From Desulfobacterales bacterium (lineage in GTDB: Bacteria; Desulfobacterota; Desulfobacteria; Desulfobacterales; JANQIE01), in the NCBI GenBank assembly GCA_028282295.1, contig JANQIE010000294.1, positions 1 to 41,432 on the forward strand: DNA of 41,432 bases, given 5' to 3'. Below the pieces are notes generated by a model, which was given only the letters and a program-made list of their open reading frames with translations, was not told where the DNA came from and did not search any database. Below are positions 37,882 to 41,432 of the stretch, piece by piece. A program made the translations under genes and the position numbers. Numbering within the stretch: the first letter of the stretch is position 1; every line of letters begins with the position of its first letter.

Positions 37882-38304
37882 GACTGGCAATTTGAAACTT
37901 GAAATTCAAGCCATTAACTTAAGGCAGTGGCTCAGGGCTTTTGCCTGTAGCCGACATTTGTAAAACGCCTTTAAGTTGCGGCAGGCCGCCGGAACGAGCA
38001 ATTTGCGCATTCAGGGACATTTTCTGGATTCCCGCCTGCGCGGGAATGACGACGTAGGTTTTGCCTCGTCGTGTTTAGACGTCATTCCCGCGCAGGCGGG
38101 AATCCAGGAGATATCACAAAAAACACCTAAGTGTTGTTGTCAGACTTCGACATGCAATTGTGCTCAATTGTTATTCATTTTTTCTTTGCGCGAGCCCTTA
38201 CCTTGACGGCTATGAGCTTAAGGCCCTGCGCTACATTTCTTCGACGCATCGGATTGTTTAAGTTAATGACATTGATTTGAAACTCAAAATTGGGGCGAAC
38301 AAAT
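37882..38304. other. Gap between hemB and ahbD
   Basis: 423 bases with no gene found. It holds an inverted pair of CCCGC palindromes (38023-38108) and a fragment of the 33-base repeat (38185-38200). No promoter for ahbD could be defined with confidence. Because of this gap ahbD may be expressed separately from ahbC-hemB. Confidence 0.6.
38023..38108. repeat. Inverted pair of ATTCCCGC-type palindromes
   Basis: GGATTCCCGCCTGCGCGGGAATGAC (38026-38050) and its reverse complement (38081-38106) flank a 30-base spacer. Each unit is itself a palindrome resembling the widespread ATTCCC-N8-GGGAAT short repeats. The pair can form one long hairpin. Confidence 0.85.
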
Positions 38305-39420
38305 ATGAAACCACACCATCCACCGCACGGCCATCCCCACCATGGAAGGGCCGCCGGTCACGCGGACAAAAAAGACAATCCCCTGCGCCTGGTGGCCTGG
38401 GAAATAACCCGCAACTGCAACCTCGACTGCCAACACTGCCGCGCCTCGGCCACCATGGGGCCCTACGAAGGCGAACTGGAAACAGCCGCGGCCCTGAAAC
38501 TACTGGACCAGATCGCCCAGGTCGGCCGGCCGATCGTTATCCTCACCGGCGGCGAACCATTGCTGCGCGATGACATTTTTCAAGTCGCCCGTTACGGCAC
38601 CGACCTGGGCCTGCGCATGGTCATGGCGCCCAACGGCACACTGATCACCGCCGCAAACGCCCGGCAGCTTGTCGACGCCGGCATCCAGCGCATCAGCATC
38701 AGCCTGGACGGCGCCACCCAAAAAACCCACGACCACTTTCGCGGCGTACCCGGCGCCTACGAAGGCGCCCTGCGCGGTATCGAGCACGCCAAAGCCGTGG
38801 GACTCGAATTTCAGATCAACACCACCATCACCAAAGCCAACCTGGACCAGATCCCTAAAATCCAGAAACTGGCTGTCCGGCTGGGCGCCGTGGCGCACCA
38901 TATCTTTTTACTGGTCCCCACCGGCCGGGGCAAATACATCGTGGATCAGGAAATCGACGCCCAGGAATATGAAGAAACCCTGAACTGGTTCTACGATCAA
39001 CGCAACCAATCCGAACTGCAACTCAAAGCCACCTGCGCCCCGCACTACTACCGCATCCTGCGCCAGCGGGCCAAAGCCGACGGCGAAAAAGTCACCTTCG
39101 AAAGCCACGGCCTGGACGCCGTCACCCGCGGCTGCCTGGGCGGCACCGGCTTTTGCTTTATCTCGCACCGGGGCATCGTCCAGCCGTGCGGTTTTCTACA
39201 CCTGAATTGCGGCGACGTGACCAAACAGTCATTTGCCCAAGTCTGGAACAACTCGCAGATCTTCTGCAATCTGCGCAACTACGACAATTACAAAGGCAAA
39301 TGCGGCCAATGCGAGTACAAACGGGTCTGCGGCGGCTGCCGGGCACGCGCCTTCGAAGCTACCGGTGATTACCTGAACGAGGAACCACTGTGCCTGTACC
39401 AGCCCACCGTCCGTTGCTAA
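38305..39420 (+). CDS. ahbD: Iron-coproporphyrin III decarboxylase, heme-forming (radical SAM)
   Basis: Radical SAM enzyme for the last step of the alternative heme pathway, converting two propionates of iron-coproporphyrin III to vinyl groups. The cluster motif is CNLDCQHC and the SAM motif LTGGEPLL. C-terminal cysteines suited to an auxiliary cluster are GCLGGTGFCFISHRGIVQPCGF and CGQCEYKRVCGGCRARAF. The ATG at 38305 has GGGGC about nine bases upstream; a TTG at 38290 would add five residues. The first 19 residues contain seven histidines (HHPPHGHPHH), which could bind metal or be disordered. 371 residues. Confidence 0.93.
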   Translation: MKPHHPPHGHPHHGRAAGHADKKDNPLRLVAWEITRNCNLDCQHCRASATMGPYEGELETAAALKLLDQIAQVGRPIVILTGGEPLLRDDIFQVARYGTDLGLRMVMAPNGTLITAANARQLVDAGIQRISISLDGATQKTHDHFRGVPGAYEGALRGIEHAKAVGLEFQINTTITKANLDQIPKIQKLAVRLGAVAHHIFLLVPTGRGKYIVDQEIDAQEYEETLNWFYDQRNQSELQLKATCAPHYYRILRQRAKADGEKVTFESHGLDAVTRGCLGGTGFCFISHRGIVQPCGFLHLNCGDVTKQSFAQVWNNSQIFCNLRNYDNYKGKCGQCEYKRVCGGCRARAFEATGDYLNEEPLCLYQPTVRC

Positions 39421-39730
39421 GGGCTCACAGATAAAACAAAGGGAAAACAACCCGGCAACCTCGGCGAACCCCGGAGTCCAGAATCTAAACGACAAAACAC
39501 CTTTCTTCGTTCACCCGACCGCCTCAGGGTTCACAGACAAAACGAAAAAAAACACACCGTCACCCCGGCGAACGCCGGGGTCCAGAATCTAAACGACAAA
39601 ATACCTTTTTGCGGTCACCTGACCACCTCAGGGCTCACAAACAAAACGAAAAAAAACACACCGTCACCCCGGCGACCCCCGGATCGGGTCCGGGGCAGGC
39701 GCCGGGATCCAGAATCAAAACGACACCATT
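39421..39730. repeat. Three tandem copies of a ~105-bp repeat
   Basis: The units begin GGGCTCACAG (39421), GGGTTCACAG (39527) and GGGCTCACAA (39631), spaced 106 and 104 bases. Each has an A-rich run, a CCCCGGCG..CGCCGGGG-type palindrome, the tail CCAGAATC-T/A-AAACGACA and (units 1 and 2) CGACC/TGACC-CCTCA. The palindrome in unit 3 is expanded. The array begins at the base after the ahbD stop. Confidence 0.85.
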
Positions 39731-39833
39731 TTTTTATACGGTTTACAAAATGGTCTCCATCCACAATTCTTAATTTTGAATTCTTAATTCTTAATTCATC
39801 TCCCTTCTCCCTTCTTCACAAATCCACCCCCAT

Positions 39834-40397
39834 CTACTGCATCCCGGCCACCATCTGCTGCAAATTCTCAACCGGCGCCCCCAACGCGTCAGCCATCCGG
39901 TCCATGAAATTGAACAACGCCGTGACCGCCACCGCTTCAAAAATCGCCTCATCGGTACAACCGATTGCCCGCAGGGCGTCCATATCCTCCGGTGTAACCT
40001 TATAGGCATGCCGGGTGATCTTTTCCGCCAAATGAAGCAACTGTTTGGTCTTGGCGTCAATCAACCCCGAACCATCGATATTTTCCAGAATGCCTTGAAC
40101 CTGTTGCTGCGTAAGCCCTTGCGCCATGGCCATGGCGCTGTGTGCGTCCACTCAGTAGGCACACTGGTTCAGCTTGGAAACATGGGCCGCAATCAACTCC
40201 TTGGCCGTGCGGTCAAGCGCCCGCGTTTCAACCATCAACTGCTTGACATAGACCACCAGCGGTTCCAGCAGATCCGGCCGCAGGCTCTGCGCGACAAAGA
40301 CCTGCGGCACCATTTGAAACATTTCGTCAAGCATTGTATAAGTATTTTTAAGCTGTCCAACGGCCGCTTCAGGTGCAATCGTTTTCAAGTAGGTCAT
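39834..40397 (-). CDS. AhpD-like / carboxymuconolactone decarboxylase family selenoprotein
   Basis: Two abutting frames in the same phase are separated only by TGA at 40154-40152. Read through, they give one 187-residue protein with NQC-AY-U-VDAHS, matching the CxxCxxxH redox motif of AhpD-like proteins with selenocysteine at the second cysteine. The flanks fit the family on both sides (AKELIAAHVSKLNQC before, AHSAMAMAQGLTQQQV after, later EAVAVTALFNFMDRMADAL). A GC-rich hairpin follows the TGA. The ATG at 40397 has AAGGAG six bases upstream; the longer frame to 40484 is unlikely. The likely role is thiol/selenol peroxidase-type detoxification or redox exchange. The selenocysteine call is inference, but a chance nonsense mutation exactly at this cysteine is much less likely. 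Confidence 0.88.
40121..40154 (-). promoter_or_regulatory. Sec codon and bacterial SECIS-like hairpin
   Basis: On the minus strand the TGA is followed after 13 bases by GCGCCAT-GGCC-ATGGCGC, a seven-pair stem whose loop starts with G and lies about 20-24 bases after the TGA. That is within the range of known bacterial SECIS elements read by SelB. Confidence 0.75.
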
Positions 40398-40525
40398 ATG
40401 CTTCTCCTTTTGGTCCTGATGTTTTAACTCACACACCGCCATCAACACATTAGACCAAACTAAGCACCCTGGCCGGCCTTTCAATCATTGCCCCAATAAA
40501 TCGTTTAAACCCGCCGGAGGCCGCA

Positions 40526-41251
40526 ATGCGTGAAACCGCACCCGAGCACCAAAGCAGCGATGCAACCAAACACCCCCCCATCAAACCGGGCAAAACCGTC
40601 AGCAAGTGGCAAAACCGCCTCACGATCCTGATGATCGTGATCATGCTGCTGGTCTACACCTACAAGGCGCTCTTCACGCTGCTCGGATCAATCATAATTG
40701 CCGATGACCCGCCGGTTGCCGCCGATGCCGTGGTGGTGCTCAACTCGGGAGTGGAATACTATCCCCGCCTCATGGAAGCGGCCCGCCTGTACCGCGACGG
40801 CCTGGCCCCCCATGTGGTCATCAACGGCAACCGCAAAACCGACACCATCCGGCAGTTGGAAACCATGGGATATGCCCCGCTGTGCCGGTGGCACGACAAT
40901 TCAGTGCAGATACTGACCCTTTTGGGCGTACCCGAAGACGATATCACCCCCATCAGCGCTGAAGACGCCTACGACACCATGAGCGAAGCCGACGCAGTGG
41001 GCCCGGAATTGATTGCCGGAAACTTCAAAATCATCACCATCACGACAAGTAAATACCACACCCGGCGCGCGCGCCACATCTGGCGGGACCTTTACGGTGA
41101 GCAACTCGACATCAAAATGGTGGCAGCCAAAGACGACCCCTACCAACCGGACGGCTGGTGGCGCGAAGGCCGCCAGATACGCTGGGTATTGGCGGAATAC
41201 GGCGCCTGGGTGTTTTACTACTGGAAGAAAGTATTCGGGTTTTCAAAATAA
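40526..41251 (+). CDS. YdcF/SanA-like DUF218 membrane protein
   Basis: 241 residues. The hydrophilic N-terminus is followed by a membrane helix (about 32-55, LTILMIVIMLLVYTYKALF). The DUF218 fold comes next: ADAVVVLNSGVEYYPRLMEAARLYRDG, HVVINGNR, SAEDAYDTMSEA and ITTSKYHTRRARHIW, all typical of the family. E. coli members affect envelope barrier function or bind SAM, but a precise reaction is not established. GGAGG lies five bases before the ATG. It diverges from the selenoprotein gene, which starts 128 bases away. Confidence 0.88.
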   Translation: MRETAPEHQSSDATKHPPIKPGKTVSKWQNRLTILMIVIMLLVYTYKALFTLLGSIIIADDPPVAADAVVVLNSGVEYYPRLMEAARLYRDGLAPHVVINGNRKTDTIRQLETMGYAPLCRWHDNSVQILTLLGVPEDDITPISAEDAYDTMSEADAVGPELIAGNFKIITITTSKYHTRRARHIWRDLYGEQLDIKMVAAKDDPYQPDGWWREGRQIRWVLAEYGAWVFYYWKKVFGFSK

Positions 41252-41330
41252 ATCCCCAACGCCGTTTCACATCATGGCGCCGATCTGCTGCCGGAGCGGC
41301 GTCCCGTCCCGGTTTACGTGCTTTTTTTAT

Positions 41331-41364
41331 CTTAGGGCTCGCGCAAAAATAATTTCACATTTTA
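41331..41364 (+). repeat. 33-base dispersed repeat, copy B
   Basis: CTTAGGGCTCGCGCAAAAAT then AATTTCACATTTTA, nearly the same as 29316-29348. It lies in the gap after the DUF218 gene, just before another palindromic element. Confidence 0.75.
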
Positions 41365-41375
41365 TGCATCCCGGC

Positions 41376-41432
41376 TTCAGGTCATCTTGGTCCGATCTTC
41401 GGTCCCAAAATCCTCGCCATAGCTTGCTATGG
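41376..41432 (-). repeat. Large palindromic intergenic element, copy 4 (cut by window edge)
   Basis: It has the conserved ATCCTCG next to a perfect small hairpin CCATAGC-TT-GCTATGG, in the orientation of copy 3. The outer sequence (GATCTTCGGTCCCAAA) differs from the other copies. The second half lies beyond the window. The left limit is uncertain. Confidence 0.65.

Noticed and set aside
40152-40154. Nonsense mutation making the AhpD-like gene a pseudogene
   Set aside because: Both halves are intact, the stop is TGA and falls exactly at the conserved second cysteine, and a SECIS-like hairpin follows. Selenocysteine explains all of this better.

Overview
The window looks like chromosomal DNA from a sulfate-reducing Desulfobacterota species, probably Desulfobacteraceae or Desulfosarcinaceae. 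The main evidence is the ahbC-hemB-ahbD cluster of the siroheme-dependent alternative heme pathway. A type IV pilus minor-pilin operon, an apparent selenocysteine-containing AhpD-like protein and many dispersed intergenic palindromes fit the same group. The taxonomic call is inference from gene content and was not tested by search.

Positions 1-8989 (minus strand) hold a minor-pilin/tip-adhesin operon in the order FimT/GspH, PilW, PilV, PilX, a small secreted protein and a 1478-residue PilY1. After a 542-bp AT-rich gap there is a second FimT-PilW pair. Positions 9288-24017 (minus strand) form a long housekeeping series, read from rho through rpmE, prfA, prmC, rpsB, tsf, pyrH, frr, uppS, cdsA, dxr, rseP, purL (with a double PurS-like N-terminus) and purQ. 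It covers transcription termination, translation, UMP synthesis, isoprenoid and phospholipid precursors, envelope stress and purine synthesis. coaE (minus) and cca (plus) diverge at 25.1 kb. adk, rpsU, folC and a tRNA-Arg(CCG) follow on the plus strand.

From 29.4 kb the window becomes repeat-rich. A response regulator with a DUF4388-like tail and a hybrid sensor kinase are encoded tail to tail. A ClpX-like AAA+ protein then overlaps ahbC by ATGA, followed by hemB and ahbD: HemB makes porphobilinogen at the start of tetrapyrrole synthesis, and AhbC and AhbD carry out the last steps from didecarboxysiroheme to heme. The right end has a three-unit tandem repeat, the AhpD-like selenoprotein (TGA inside a CxxU motif with a hairpin just downstream) and a YdcF/SanA-like membrane protein.

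The most unusual items are the translational coupling of a ClpX-like unfoldase (pore loop and IGF loop kept, zinc domain absent, about 200 extra C-terminal residues) to a heme-synthesis radical SAM enzyme; the split selenoprotein gene; and a family of about 145-bp palindromic elements whose central motif is conserved while the stem arms change together.
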